From: Loxodes magnus
Taxonomy: Eukaryota; Ciliophora; Karyorelictea; Loxodida; Loxodidae
DNA length: 64,000 bases
Assembly: GCA_946699065.1 (NCBI GenBank)
Contig: CAMPDV010000311.1
Location: 186,001-250,000, forward strand
Reading direction: 5' to 3'
Shown here: positions 33,873-48,292 of the stretch, in pieces
How the letters are laid out: each line of letters begins with the position of its first letter
Position numbering within the stretch: the first letter of the stretch is position 1
Made by a program: the position numbers and the translations under genes
The notes under the pieces: model-generated
What the model saw: the letters and a program-made list of their open reading frames with translations, nothing else
What the model was told of the DNA's origin: nothing
The model's database searches: none

Positions 33873-34262
33873 ATGCCTACTTTGCTCGGATACTTTCCAT
33901 TTCCATCTTTTTCCAGTCCCTGGCCTCAAAGCAGAGAACTCCCTCCTCTCGATTCATTGCTCAATCCTCGAGAACCCGAATAATTTAATTTAGGTAATTT
34001 AATTGCCTAAAATCCATCTGGCAAAGTACCATTTTAGCTCAGAATTTCGAAAAGAATAACAAAGTGTGCTCATAAAGATAAAAAGCACTATGCGAAAGGA
34101 ATGTGCTCAACCTGCTACTATTAAAAAAACAAAATGGAAAAAGTAATTACATGTGGTCACACTGATAAGACAGTTTTTTCAAGAGGAATGTGCTGCAGTT
34201 GCTATTCATCAGCATACAAGGCATTCAAAAAAAGATAGAATATGAAGCAAGTAAAAGCCTGA
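33873..34262 (+). CDS. Tandem zinc-module protein Z5, 129 aa, right arm
   Basis: ATG 33,873, TGA 34,260-34,262. All four Cys and both His of the two C-x-H-x-D-K...GMC-x2-CY modules are present, so this is the most complete zinc-module copy of the right arm. Gln residues are encoded by TAA/TAG at six or more positions (for example the QFNL, FQLR, YYQKNK and KKRQN contexts). The N-terminal third is Pro/Ser-rich and acidic, the C-terminus very basic. Mirror of 28,991-29,380, with only a handful of differences. Confidence 0.85.
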
Positions 34263-36918
34263 TTGTTTTTAAGACTCATATTTTGCTTAATTTTTTTTAT
34301 TATCTCTAAAAAACTAAAAGATAACGAAGAATAAATTATTAATTTCTAACTATCAAACTTTCAGTTCAAATTAAAAAAAATAAAGCTTATCTAAATATTA
34401 GTAGCATCGATATTTTAACAAGAAAGAAATAGATAGTATGAGGAATTTTAAATTAATTATTTATTTCAATTTCTATAAAGAAGATTTAGCAGCCATTTTA
34501 TAAAATGAAATTAAAAATTGAAAGAAGAGATTAAAGTCAGTTAGATTCTAAAGAGTTTTTTCTTTAAATAAAATAAAATTGTATTTTGGGAGTTTTAAAT
34601 ATATTATTTATGTTCGCAAATATTTCTTTAGAATCGGCGACTAAAGCATTTAAATTTTGAAAGCATTTTCCATGTTAAAAAGTCTGATATTTATCTATTG
34701 CTTATTTAGTTGAAAAACCTTAGAAATGCAAAGATAAAAAACTTTATAAATATAACCAAAGTAGAAATAAGTAGATAAAGATAATTAAAAATTTTATCTA
34801 TTAATAAGATACTTACCATTATCATTTACTCTTAAGTACAAACGAAAATAAAACCAAAATTATATTATTTAAGATCCAAATAATTTCTTTAAATAAATTT
34901 GGAAACTAAGTCTCCTGAGGGTTAAAAAAAATTCTAAAATGTTTAAATCTTTTAATTTGATTACTTATGAATATAAAGTTTGCTGCCAATTATCTTAATA
35001 AATATTAAGTTATAAGAAAATTTTAATCTTAACTAATTGAAGTTTGCCAATGAGATAACTCTATTAAGTTTATAATTATTTAAAATAGTTATAATATAAC
35101 TAGAGATTTTATTAAAGTTGATTTGCATTTTAAATTTTACTTTGCTTGTTCAACTTTTATTATTTTCGAGTAAAGGTTACTCGAAGTTTAATTTTTATTA
35201 GTTAGTAAATATTATGATTATTTAGTTAGAATATATCTTAAAAGGTATTTTACATTTATTTCAAAGAGCTAAATATTAGAATTTAATCACTATTATATAT
35301 GACTCCCTTGATAAAGAGTAAAATCAATAATAATGAGAAAAAATACTCAAAACAGTCTGAAATATTGCACATTGAATAGACTAAGAAAAATACATTTATT
35401 TGAGAATGAATTAGAGACAATTAATTAAATAATAATAGCTTAAAAGGTATTTTATGATTTATTTTCTTTATGCGATATTTGTTATATTTCTATTTTGAAT
35501 AAAATAAAGTTCATTTTACTACTAAGCTCAGATAATTATATAATCATACTAAATAATAATTTAAATTTACTCAACAATCTATTATAATAAGCTCATTATT
35601 GTATAAATTAAAGCAAGGAGAGTTTTGATATTTAATACTACTAAACAATATAATAAGTCACTTGATCTTTACTAAGTTAAGTTTGGAAATAAATGATTTG
35701 TCTATATTTATTTATTCTTTATTATCTATATTTTAGTCTGATATTTTATCTTTTAAATCATACAAAGTTTTAAAATTATTTTAGAATCCTCAAAAAAAGT
35801 AAACTGGAAATAGTTTAACTGCAAATTGGCATCAAATTTTATATTAAAGCCTTTTTAATAGGTTTTTAGAAATTTAAAAGATACTTTGTTACTATAATGG
35901 TCTGCTATAATTTAATGAACATGTTCTTAACTAAACTTATACAAATAGATTGAACCTTTATTTTTTATTGATAATTTGTCTTTTAATTAAATTTAAATAC
36001 TTAAGCTTTTCTTAATAGGTAAGCTTGCTCCATTTATTAAGGATATTAAACAAATTTTCATTTTCAATCTGTAAAGAAATTAGAATATTTGGAATATACT
36101 ACCAACTACTTGTTATTATTTCACGAAAATCTAGCTAATTTCTAAAAAAGTTTTATATGATAAATCAGAAAGCGACGAAGTTATTTATCTTACACATTTC
36201 TAAAAGTTGTATATGATCATGTAAATAAATTTTTATCTTAAATCAGAATAATTTGATTAAAGTATTTTCTAGAAGTTGCTAATAAATATAAGCACATATT
36301 AATTATCTAAGCTTTTGCTTCATAAAGTTAAGTTAGATAAATTCCTATTAAGCATCTGAATTTAAATAATGATTTGTATTTAAGATATATAGTATATTAA
36401 ACGCTTCTTTATTTAATTTTGCGTATTTTTCACTTCTACTTACTGTTATTAAATAATTAATTAGTTAAGAATATATTAAAGTAAGCTTCCATTTAACTGA
36501 TTATTATTGCTAATTTAGCTATATTTTATAATTATTCTCTTTAAGATTTTAGAATCTTAGTGTAAATTAGACCTTGTATATGCTTTTTAGATTTGATAAA
36601 AAATTTGGCTAAAAGAGCTTCTGATTCCTTTTAAATAATCCTTTATGTAACCAATAAATAAGTTGATTATTTTATTCAAAAGACTTCTGCTACTTCTAGT
36701 AAAATCTCTTAGTTTCATCAAAAAATAAATTATGCTTAAGTTATTTTTATTCGATATTTACTCTTAGCAATCAATTCTTCTGACTTGGTCTAAATAAAAG
36801 ATCCTAAGTTTACAGTTTCATGTAATATTATAACTAACAATATATAAAGTTGAGAAATGTTTATAGTTTATTAAGTTAAGTTCTACATAGTTAGTAATTA
36901 TTTGCCTTTTTAAAAATA
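34263..36918. other. AT-rich stretch (mirror of 26,336-28,990)
   Basis: Near-identical reverse complement of the left-arm stretch. Nothing additional recognised. Confidence 0.4.
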
Positions 36919-37464
36919 TTATTTTCCTTTATCTCAAGTTTTTCTTTGTTATTCAACTTAAATTTAGAAGATTTTATCTTAATAAGTTTTATTACTTGAG
37001 TAATAAAGATAAAATAAGAAAATAATGAATTTAATTATAAGAAATTATTAGAGGATTTGCTATTTTTATTTGTTATACTTAGCATAAATAATATACATTA
37101 TCACTAACAATGCTTATTTTTTTCTAATTTAGTTTAAGTATTCATAAATGGTTTATTCAATACTTAAATCTACCATTCTCATCTAGAATCTAATTAAAAA
37201 AACTAAAATATCTATATAGATGATTTATTTATTTCTAAATATAAGAGTATTAATAAGGCTATTCCATTATCCAACTGAGATTTAAACAAATTAATGTTTC
37301 ATTAAAATAATTAAATCATTGATATTTTGGTTATAATCTAAATCAACATCTACTTCATTAAGATTAATTTTTAAATAAAAAAAGAATAATATCTCTTAGT
37401 TGCTTTTATTATAAATTTGATATTCTAAATATTGTTAATTATTGGAATCAAATTCCTCAATATT
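36919..37464 (-). CDS. Candidate gene tract T4, right arm
   Basis: Mirror of 25,790-26,335 with substitutions only. The in-frame TGA near the left-arm 3' end is TAA here (GTTGAATAACAAAG), that is Trp versus Gln if translated. See the left copy for sequence features and limits. Confidence 0.4.
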
Positions 37465-38863
37465 GGTTTATAAAGTTGTGAAATATTTTAGTTTTTCTTT
37501 TTAAATTAATTGACAAGAAATACTAAAGTTATCTATTTTTAATAATTGTTTTCACTAAATCAATTTAAATTTCTTTATATACTTAATAAAATAATAATAT
37601 GCTTTATAAGCACATATTTCAGAATTCTTTCAATACATTTTAAGTTTTTTCTATTAAGCGCTCTTCTACTCTCTTAACTTTTATATTTTTATAGAAATTT
37701 GTAATCTAAATGTCTTACTTGAAATGAGATATGCTGAGATGATTAGATCTAATTAAGAATTATTAACTTATAAAATAATTTTTATTTTTAAACTTTGGAT
37801 TCTTTATTTAATTCTATTGCTCTACTATCATAGAAGTTTTTCTAAATCCTTTCTCTCAAAAAATATAAATCCTTATTTATTTTTTTAATATTAATATATA
37901 AATGAATTTAATATAATAAGAGATGCTCTTTTATTAAACTTAATAGTTTTATTCTTCTATCCAATAATTACCTTCATTATATTTTAAAACTTAAATCAAT
38001 AGTTTAAATGCATATATCTAAATAGCGCAAACATTTTATAAATTAAAGGAAGAAAATTAATAATTTTTAAAGTTATATACCTTTCACCTCTTTAATCTAA
38101 GTTAAAGAGTTATGTATTGAGATGTTTCTAACAATGAACTTTTTAATCTATTTCATAAATTTCTCATTAATGCTTATTATTAGCTTTATATGCTCAACCC
38201 TACTAAAATTTACTTGAATATTAAAATTATTTCACAAAGATTATTATTTACTAAGTATAGCTATAGCTCTTTTTATTCTAATGCTAAAGTAAATATTCAG
38301 AAAATTGGCTATGCAAATTTCGCAACTAATATTTGTAAATAAAGTTAAAGCAAATTAAGAGTCAGATTTTGGATAAAGAAGAAATCTTTTAGCTTATATT
38401 TTAGTTAATGTTAAAGATCCTTTTAATTTACATTTTTATCTGAAATTAAATTAAGAAATTTCTAATTTTTAAATACTTCATTAAGTATTTTTATTTCTAA
38501 TTATTCAACTTTTATTTTATTTTTTCTTTTATTTAAATAATAAACCAAAAAAGCATATTTGTCTAATATATGAGATATTAAACTCTCAAATTTTTTGTTA
38601 ATAGTCCTTAAATTCAATAAAATAAATAATAAATTTTACATTTTTTATTATATTCTTATGAATTAAATTTTTAGCTAGCATTTTATGAATATTTTAATAA
38701 ATAGAATAGTTTTATTTTTAATTTTTTATAAATTATAACAAGATCTATTTTAATTAAAAAGCTACAATAAATTATTTATTTTGATTCTATTGCTATTTCA
38801 TAATCATTTTATTTATTTATTATGTTTTAATATGCAATTTTATTCTGATGAGCTATAATTTTT
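37465..38863. other. AT-rich stretch (mirror of 24,403-25,789)
   Basis: No supported gene. Confidence 0.4.
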
Positions 38864-39801
38864 GTAATAATAATAGGATAAATTAAGTTTAGCAATTATC
38901 GAGGATTTTCATCTCTTCATGCTGGACACCAGGTTGCTCCAATGTTAAAAATAAAGTTTTAAAGGCCTCTCTTCCTCTTCATGTCATTTCCGATTCTATC
39001 TTCATTTCTAATCAGATTTTCTCTTGTAGATGAAACCTAATTCATTTAGGTGTAATCTCTCTCTGATTTGTCTCTACTTCATTTGTTTTTTCTTCCTCTG
39101 CTGTGCTTGTATTCTTCTTTATTTATTCCAATACTATGTCTTGAAATTTTGGAAATTCATGCAGCGTCTTCACATGTGTTTTGTCGAATTGCAGTAACAA
39201 TTCTTCACTACTTTTTGTGGTTTAACCCTAGTCTTCATGTTGGTCTCTTCAATCAAAATTGGATCTCCCCTTTGTTCGTCTAGCATCTTCTCTAATTTTT
39301 CCAGTCTGTAACTCAGATCAGATTGTTTCTGAAGCTAATTTTAGGATTAGTTTATCGGGTCTTAGGATATGTTTCAGAAAGCGCTTAGTTCTCTTTCTTA
39401 GAACATAAGTCTGGATTATATTCTTTCCGCTAGGATGAGTTGTTCCATAAGCTTCTCATTATTCTTCCTCAGTTTCCTAACCACTCCTGGAGGTTCAGCA
39501 CCACTTTGATGAGCTACTCCATGCTTATCTGGCCAGAAGGATTAAATTCTGACAACTCCTGGTGAAGAGCAGACTTCATCTGCTTTCTTGGCTTTTCCTA
39601 CGATGTAGGATTTATTACGTGAGTCGCTTTCTAAAATTTCTTCTGCTCGTCATATTCTGATTGAATTCCAAGTTGTTAAGATTAAGAAGAAGGTTAAGGT
39701 TAAGAAAAAGAGGACTGGCCAAGATTGGATTCAGGTTACCTCTCCAACTTTTTGGAGGTGGTGTAGAAACCTTTTTTGAATCCTTCCATTTTTTAATTAT
39801 T
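38864..39801 (-). mobile_element. Gag-like retroelement, subfamily II, right-arm copy
   Basis: Mirror of 23,456-24,389 (ATG at 39,787-39,789), carrying the same one-base deletion, knuckle and TSD arrangement. The + strand ORF at 39,068-39,283 is an antisense shadow of the knuckle region. Confidence 0.8.
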
Positions 39802-40469
39802 AGCTATAATTTTTTATTTTAGAAACTTGGAATTTTTAATTTATGTGATATATTTCTAAAATATGTCCTTTAATTTTAATTTAATTTCTTTTATTTTTTA
39901 ATCTTTTGCTTATAGATAAATTTTTATTTTTTATCATTTATTATTTTTGCCTTAATCCTTTATAGCTCGAGAAAGAAATTAAAATAATGTAATAAAAAGA
40001 TATTCTTCATATCAAGATAAGGAAAATCTTAATTTTTTAAGTATATTTTAATTTAATTTATCTAGATGCTACTGATAGACTATTTAATAATTTTAATTTT
40101 ATTTAGCTACAATATCTATTTCACTAAGTACTTTCCATTAATAATAGATTCCATTTTCGCAATAAATTTAAATCATATAGCAAAAGTGCTTTATGCCTCT
40201 TTGTTTTAATTTAGCTACTAAAAATTATTCTTATATTTATGATTATTTTTAATAAATAACTTAATATAACTTTTAATTTTGAAAACTTTTAGTCAATTAT
40301 TTTTTTAATTTAACAACTTTGAATCCATTAAAAAATAGTAAAAATAGGGAAAAGTATAATAATTGGATTTTAGTTAAGAAGATTATAAATGAAGGTCTCT
40401 TTTTAAGAAATTAAAGAATATTTATTTATAAAATAAATAATTCTATAAGCTCAAATCTCTTTATTTTTA
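39802..40469. other. AT-rich spacer
   Basis: Mirror of 22,713-23,442 with scattered small indels. No gene recognised. Confidence 0.4.
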
Positions 40470-40822
40470 TTTTCTTATATATTTATTGAACTATTTAATA
40501 GCAAGTTTAGCATATATTTCTTGCAAAAACTACTCCATCCATATGGCCGCATTTGATTACTTTATCTTAATTATTTATTTTGATAATAGCAAGTGTAGCA
40601 CATATTTTGGCATACGGCTTTTTATCAGTACGAATGAATTAATTATCTTTTTCTAAACTCTTAGCTAAAATTAATTATCAGCTTTGATGGTATTCTTATG
40701 TATAAATTGAATGCTACAGGATCAGCTTATGAGGTATTTTCCTGAAGTGAAGATAAATTTCTTCTCTTTGGTCAGTTGCTCTAAAATGATGAGAAAGGAA
40801 ATAAGCCGAGTAAAGTTGGCAT
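40470..40822 (-). pseudogene. Zinc-module gene copy Z4, right arm
   Basis: Keeps the ATG (40,820-40,822; MPTLLGLFPFSSF) that the left copy has lost, and reads SNWPKRRNLSSLQEN with Trp written TGA, where Z2/Z5 have TGG in SPWPQSREL. The frameshift before the first zinc module is shared with the left arm. Parts of the modules are damaged further (HSYQ for HTDK). Confidence 0.65.
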
Positions 40823-40949
40823 GCCCTAAAAATATTTTTTGAAGTGTCTTATTTAATTTTACAGTTATAATGAATAAAATAATTTAATTATGATATAAGA
40901 ATAAATAATAAGCAGATATAGCTTTTTATTACAACTACTTTAGACTTTA

Positions 40950-41110
40950 CTTCAAATTAAGTTAAATGTTCTGAAGAGCAATAAACTTGATATATAATAA
41001 CATTTAAAAACAATATAATACCTTCAATTGGAAGAACATATTCTGAAAATTGAAGGTACCACAAATTTATTTAGTTAAATTTAAATTAAGTTAAGTCTCA
41101 TACAAAAATA
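40950..41110. repeat. Right-arm-only segment with an 11-bp inverted repeat
   Basis: About 170 bp absent from the corresponding left-arm position (near 22,240). It contains TACCTTCAATT (41,019-41,029) and AATTGAAGGTA (41,048-41,058) around an 18-bp loop. An insertion in the right arm or a deletion from the left. Confidence 0.55.
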
Positions 41111-41673
41111 CTCTGTTATTTATGTATTAGTATAAGATATATTTGCATTACAAGTAAGGAAATAAAATTGAGAAGAGTATCTAAATCTATTATATTTAAA
41201 ATACGTTTAGCATCATTAAAATATCAAAATAAATAAACGAGATAGGCAAGAGATAAATAAAAGTAAAACGAACATTTTCAGAGCTGATATACGCTATACC
41301 ATTAATTAAGCTGCTCTTTATCAAGTGCAACCAAAAATAATTGCATAAAAGATTTTAATCTAATAGATAGACTGTAAAATAAATAAATTTAAATTAAATA
41401 TATAAAAAGCTTATATATTTATAACTTTCTTAACTAAACTTTAGTTAAATACTTTGAGGTTTATATCATAAAATAAAAATTTATTGGAGAATTTTAAGCT
41501 AAGTAATGTTGCTGATATTTAATAGTTACAATCAGTTTTAGGTTGAAATATTTTATAGCTAATTAATAAATTTTATCTTACCTGATTCTTTTGTAAAATT
41601 TAAAGCTGTGATTTTATAACTTCAAAGTAAGGATATAAAAGCTTAATTTTCTTTATCTTAAAATTTTAAAAAG

Positions 41674-42301
41674 ATTAATAATTAAAGCTTTTTATACATT
41701 TTATCGCTATAAGTGAAAATAACATATAAATGTCTTCTAATCTTATTGTTATTTCGGAGTTTATATTATTTTAGACCTTTTAAGAAATGAAACTAATACC
41801 TTTTATAAAATTCTAGCCATCTATTAATTTCTTACTATATAGTGCAAAAATTAAATTAAAGAGTCAACAAGTAATTAAAAATATGAAAATAATAATTTTC
41901 AATATGACATCAATTATTAGATTCTTCTATTTTTAAAGCAGTTTCTTAATAAATTTTTGTTTTATACTAATAGAGATTCCTTAAGATATTTATCTATTAA
42001 TTAAATTTTGATTATTTATATAATTTACTCATCAATTACAAGAAAATCTACTTATCTATTAATTCTATTCTAATTTTATATATTACTAAATCAAATTCTT
42101 TTGAAGTTATATTCTAAAAAGTTAACTAATTATACTAAATAGCAAGCAAAAGAAGCCTAACAAATTTATATTGCAGACTGAAATTTTAATAAAGTATGTT
42201 TTCTATTTAGTTGTAATTAGTTTCTATATATCTAAATGATAATAATCTATATCTTAATTAATAACTTTTAAAATCACTTCTAATCTATTCTCTTAAGCCA
42301 T
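41674..42301 (-). pseudogene. Candidate gene tract T3, right arm (disrupted)
   Basis: Mirror of T3 (ATG 42,299-42,301). TTTAGTATGAATTAG of the left arm is TTTAGTATAATTAG here, a one-base loss, and about 125 bp of extra sequence (41,805-41,930) replaces a short left-arm stretch. The reading frame cannot be the same as in the left arm. Confidence 0.35.
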
Positions 42302-44306
42302 ATATTTATAATCTGATGCTTTTACTTAGAAAATTTATTTTTTTATTTATTTACTTTACAGCCAAACATCTAGCGTAAAAATCTTAGACCAACAAGTTTA
42401 TAAGAAATAATTGAACTTCTATAGTAAACAAAGTTATAATTATATATTATGGATAAAATCTATTAGTAAATCTAATCATTTTATAATAAACTAGGGAAAA
42501 CGCTAAGTAAAGCGTAAAATAATTTAAGAGAAAACTATTTAAAAAAGGAAAAGAAAACATAAAATAATTAAAATAAACCTAAATACATAAACTAATTAAT
42601 TTAGCAAAGAGTCAAATTTTATTGCTTTAGTACATATCTATAAATCACTTATTCCTTTTAGCAGATATATAATTTCTAAAGAATATACCATTTAAACTTA
42701 GACTTACACTTAGATCATTTATTAAGATTTTAGATTTTATGCTTTTAAAAGTGATAAAGTTATTAATTTTAGGATTAGAGATACTTTCACTATAAACATA
42801 TTTTACTTTAGCAATAGTTTAATACTAAAGGTACAAAATTAAAAATAATGTTAAAATAAATTTACTTTAAGCTAAAATTGATAGACATAACTAGATGAAG
42901 TTCAAAGTTAACTAAGATTGAAAAATTTAGAAGATGCTAAATCTACTAATAAATAGTAATTGGATTGAGATGTTTTATTTAAGCAAATAAATAATTAATT
43001 AAAGCATATCTTTGATATTTTAAATCACAATTTAATTAAAATCCAAAAATGAAAGTGCTTGCTATATAAGCTAATGTATACTTAAATCAAGCTTTTAATA
43101 TTTTTTACTTACAGTGAATGATCTATTCTTTTAGATAAATTTTAACTTAATAGAAAATAATAAAAGACAAGCTTATTAAATAATTAAAATAATACTTTCC
43201 TTAATATTTTGATGTATAAATAAATTGATAAAAAATGAATGTAAAAGCACTCAGTTCCATTAAAGAAATTATAAAGAAAAATTAATTATAGTTCTAGATT
43301 AAGTTTGATTAAGCATAATTAAGCTATTAGACAGTTAAATAACTATTTTAAATGGAATTATATTACAAAAAATTAATTTAAAAAGTGTCTAAACTTGCTA
43401 ATAGAAATTATTTATCACTTAAATAGAAACTTGTGAAAGTAAGCAAATGAAGTATGTATAAAGAAATATTTCTATTAATAAGAAATTTAAAATATTTTGC
43501 AACTAAGCGAGATTTTAGTGATATATTTAAGTGATAATATACCTTTTTATATAAAATAGATTCTAAAATCTAAAGAGTTCAGCTAAAGTAATCTTTTAAA
43601 AGATAGAAATTTTAATATTAATAATTTAAGAATACATAAAGCGCGGCTAGAAATAAATGAAGCCTTCTAAAAGATAGAAAATAATAATATTAATGGTTAT
43701 TGAAAAAGATAAGCATTTTAAAAGATTTAGAATGAATTTTATTATAATTATTTAACATTAGTCCATAATTATTTTTTACCTAAAATTTAAGTAAGCAAAT
43801 CATTTATAATGTTTACTTAAAAAATTTAATTTAAATTATAGTAAAAATAGCTTAACTTTAATTATTTAGCCCTAAGATTAGCATATATAATAACTTTGAA
43901 AGTCTTTTCTATTAATTAAAATAGAAAAACTAATAACCTTAGAATTTTAATAAAATTAATGAAAATTCTTAATTTTTTAAGGAAAATTACTAGAAGATGT
44001 TTATCTTGGTAAAGCTTAGGCAAATTAAAATTAATTTAAGATAAATAAATTTTAGAAATAATTTAGATGAATTTTAATAAATATACATAACTAACAAATT
44101 AAGAAGATATTAATAGTAGCTTATTAATATTTTAGTTTGAATTCCTTGATAATTAAATATAACTATGTTCATCTATAATTTTAATTATTTATCTATTTAT
44201 TTATTTGATTGCTAGTTAAATCAAGTTAATGTTCATCTAAGCAAATCATAACTATTTATTATAACTATTTAATGAACAAAGATAACCAAATTATTTTTCA
44301 CAGAGT
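42302..44306. other. AT-rich stretch (mirror of 19,174-21,172)
   Basis: No supported gene. Confidence 0.4.
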
Positions 44307-44690
44307 ATGTCTAATATACTTGGATAATTCCTTCCCATTTTTTTCTAACTCTTAGCCTTAAAGTAGATAATTCCCTGCTCTCAATTCAATATTCAATCCT
44401 CAAGAACTTGAAGAATTTAACTTAGACAAATATTTTTCTTAAAATTAATGCGGAAAAGTATCGTTTTAGTTTAGGATTAAAAAAATAGTAAAATGTGTTA
44501 GTACAGATAAAAAACACTATGCAAAAGGAATGTGATCTATCTGCTTTTATTAAAAAGACAAAATGGAAAAAGTAATTAAATGTGGTCATACTGATTAATG
44601 AATTTTAAGAGACATGTGTTTCAGTTGTTATTCATCAAGCATATAACACATTCAAAAAAAGATAGTATAAGAAGTGAGTAAAAGTATGAT
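44307..44690 (+). pseudogene. Zinc-module gene copy Z3, right arm
   Basis: Mirror of 18,790-19,173 (ATG 44,307). An extra A in CTTGGATAATTCC shifts the frame soon after the start. The first module still reads KCVSTDKKHYAKGM and the second CGHTD. Non-functional. Confidence 0.65.
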
Positions 44691-46003
44691 TTCTCAATAA
44701 GATTCTTAATATCCTTAATAGAATTTAATTTAATTTGTATGGAAAAATTAAATATATCATAAATATCAAATAACTCATCTCTGAGGTTCAAGGATTTAAG
44801 CTTAATTTATTAAACTAAAAGTATAAACATAATTAAAAGAATTGTTTTAAAAGAAAGAAATACTAAGTTAATTAGGATTTAGCTTTAAATTAACTTTTAT
44901 CTTTTAGAACTATTTAAATTATTAGAATAATTAGATTATAAGTGAAAATGATAATTAATATTTTATTACTAAAACAGTTTAAAAATTGAAAGTAAAGCAC
45001 ACATAGAAGCTAACTTTAGTAATGCTTTAGGGATTTTTATAATAATTATTTAGTTATTTCAATTTTCTAACTTTAGAATAATTAAATATTTACATAGCTT
45101 ATCAAGAAATCAATTACTATACTTTTAAAAGAGTTTTCTTAGATTAAAAATAATTATAAATAACAACAATAATATATAAAAAAGGGAAAATGTAAATTTA
45201 GTGTTTGAAATAATTTTGTATAATTTATATTATAATATTAATTTAAGTAATCATTTCTTTAATCTATTAGCTAAAAATATATCAAATTAATTAAAATTTA
45301 ATCTGATAAAATAACAACTGTCTAAAATGAGCCTATAATTTTTATTATCTATTGAAAAAATTTTAAGCTAAATTAAAAATATCTATAATTCATGAATTAT
45401 AGATATTTTTAAAGTTAATTTTATGAGATTCTAAATATTTATTTGATATATATAGAAAAAATTGATAACTATAAAATATTTTTTATTTAATTTATAAATT
45501 AATGTGTAGAATAAAAACCACAATTTAGAATGACACTTATACATTTTTAAATTAATTGAACTTTATTTAAGTTTTTTTTTATTATATATGCTTGAATTAT
45601 GTAAAATTTTCTTAAAATAGATATATATTTTTAAGATAAACAAATTTAATAATATATAATTATTTTTTTAATACTTTTAAATTTTATTTTCATCTTCATT
45701 ATTTTAAAATTATTGCTAAAATACGAAAATTATTTTATTATATTATGTCATAGATTTTAAGCATATTTTTTAAATACATACTAAAGCTTTTTTTAATTAT
45801 TCTATATATAAAGAATTATCGTATAAGAGTTATTTTTTCTCAATATAATAGCATAGTTGTAATTCACTATAATCTTATAGTAATTTTATTTAAAATTTAA
45901 ACAATCTTAAAATTTGTTCTAATATATTAACTACACTCATTTAATAATCAGGTTTTCATTATTAAAGATTATGATTAATAAATTCTTAAATTACTAGATT
46001 ATA
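44691..46003. other. AT-rich stretch (mirror of 17,471-18,789)
   Basis: No supported gene beyond the weakening T2 frame. Confidence 0.4.
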
Positions 46004-46565
46004 TATTTAGTATATTCAATTATTAAAGATTTTAGAGCTTTAAATTATATAAAATCTCTAGCTTCATATATTGGTCTTAATTTCTTCTTTATCTCATCAA
46101 ATTTATTTAAATTTTTTATTTTTATTTCTTTAGCTTTAATACCAAATAATTCTCTTTTCAATTCCATTAATCAAGCAATATCAACCAATTCTATTTTTTC
46201 ATCAAAGATTAAAATTAGATTTATATCTTTAATTTTTTAGCTTGAAGTAATGAAGCTAAGAGAACGCTTAAGGAAAGTATCAGATTCTTAGATTAATTTT
46301 AGCATTTATAAAGAATATAAAGATTTAATAGAGCTAAATCTTTCTTTTATTAATTTGTTAATTATTAAATTTAGCTAATTATAAAGTAAGCCTTTAAAGT
46401 TATATTAAAAGATGTAAGCCTAAGAACTTAATCCATATAAATAGTTAAAATAAAATATTCAAAATGTATGAAAGAAACTTAGTTAAGAAATTAAAATATG
46501 AACCATAGTAGTTAGTCTAATTCATGTAATAGACAACAAATATAGAAGAGATTGGCAACTGACAT
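46004..46565 (-). CDS. Candidate gene tract T2, right arm
   Basis: Mirror of 16,909-17,470 (ATG 46,563-46,565). Changes such as KKGLFG to KRELFG are base substitutions only, so the frame is kept across the well-supported part. Confidence 0.4.
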
Positions 46566-46883
46566 TTCAAAATATTCTTAAAATAATGAAGAAGGTAAGA
46601 GAGAAAAATCCAGATTAAGATTAAGATTAATATTTAAAAGAACTTCTAATGGAATTATAAAGATATTTGCAAAAACTAAAGAGTCAGTTAAGAATTTATA
46701 AATTTTTAAAGATTATTATATTTAGAAACTAAATTTAAGACTTAAAAGCATAAATGATTTAAAGTTAATAGGATGTAAGAATAAAAGCTTTAAAAGTTTA
46801 GTTAAAAGACATGTAAATCTTATGAATTTATAAGAAATTAGATAAAATTAAAGGAAATAGTAAATAGTAATTTTAAATATATT

Positions 46884-48292
46884 AATTTAATTTTTGTATA
46901 TAACTTTAATTAATTTATCTTAATTGCGGATATAATTGCAACTTATCGCTACAATTACCCTGGATACTTACTTGCAATCACCTTATATGCATAAAATGCT
47001 CATTTTATAGTTGGAATAAAATAAAATAAATTAGACTTATATAGTAACCAACAGTCTACTAACTGAAACTTTATTAATAATAAGACAATTATCTAGGAGA
47101 AATATAAGACAATTAGACAAAAAAAATAAAAAAGCTAGCTCAATATTAAACTTGGTTTAATAAATATGATAGAGCAAAGAAAAAATTAGTATGAGCCAAA
47201 AGTTAGCATAAAGAACTTTCGAATCTAGAAAGAATAAAGTAGAATAATTTAAAGAAATGATAAATCTAAATAATTCTATAAATCAGTAAAATTCATAGAA
47301 TCTGTACCAAAATAATTTGGAGCTTACTTCATAGTAAGGATTATATAATAAAAGTAAAGTTAAATATTTTTTAGAGAATAATGCTATCTAGTTTATTGAT
47401 TAAATTGAAGTCCTGCTTTGATAATAGATTTAGAACAGGAAAGAAGGGGCTAAAAATAAAAATTTCCTTTGCTGATAATTAAGCTGAAGTTAATTCCATA
47501 AAAGCAATTTTAAAAGAATCAAGTACTCTTAAATCATGAAATTTAACATAAAAGAAAAATAATAAAATGCTAAAATTGATTAATAAGGCAACTTTACTCT
47601 AATTGAGTAGTGTTCTGAAAAAGGTCTATAATATCAGGTAGTTCAGATATTAATTTTAAAAAATTAAAATCTGCTCCAAAGTAAGTGTTTAAAGTTACTT
47701 AATGGAAATTCCGAGATATTTACATAGAATTAGATTTAATAAAAAGAAGCTATTTTATAATATAGGTATCACATAGACAAAAAAAGAGTATAAAGAAACT
47801 AACTAATACGAAATATTCATAATGGACCAGTAAAAATTAAAAGAATCTAGCCTATTAAAATTCTGGGATTTAGCACTGGATATGAAATCATCTAGGATAA
47901 ATTCTATATATATGGAAAGTTTTTAAGCGAGTACAGAAATTCACTAACTAATATTCAGATGTTTGGCTCTTTGAGCTTTCAGGTGATAATATTACCTTAA
48001 ATACTACCAAAGTTTGCATATGCTTCTGCAGTTTTTGTTACAAGCTCGCAAGGATCTTTAAAATATAAAAATAATAGTGACCTACCTTTAAATATTTCGA
48101 GATAAAAAATATAGCTGAAAGGAGTGAAAATATAAGGAGTATCAATATAAGAATACTTTTAGTCCTTTTTAACAGAAATTTCGTATATCAATATGAAAAT
48201 GATGGTTGCTACATATGCATAACGTAATAATGGAAGATGAGATAAAGTTGATGATAAATGAAAAATGAATTAAAGTAAAAAATAAATTTAGA
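46884..48292 (-). pseudogene. Candidate membrane-protein frame T1, right arm (indels)
   Basis: Mirror of T1. Three indels relative to the left arm (near 47,333, 47,760 and 47,780; +1, -2, +1) disturb the central part. The first ~100 codons carry only substitutions. See the left copy for the evidence that the tract is coding-like. Confidence 0.35.
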
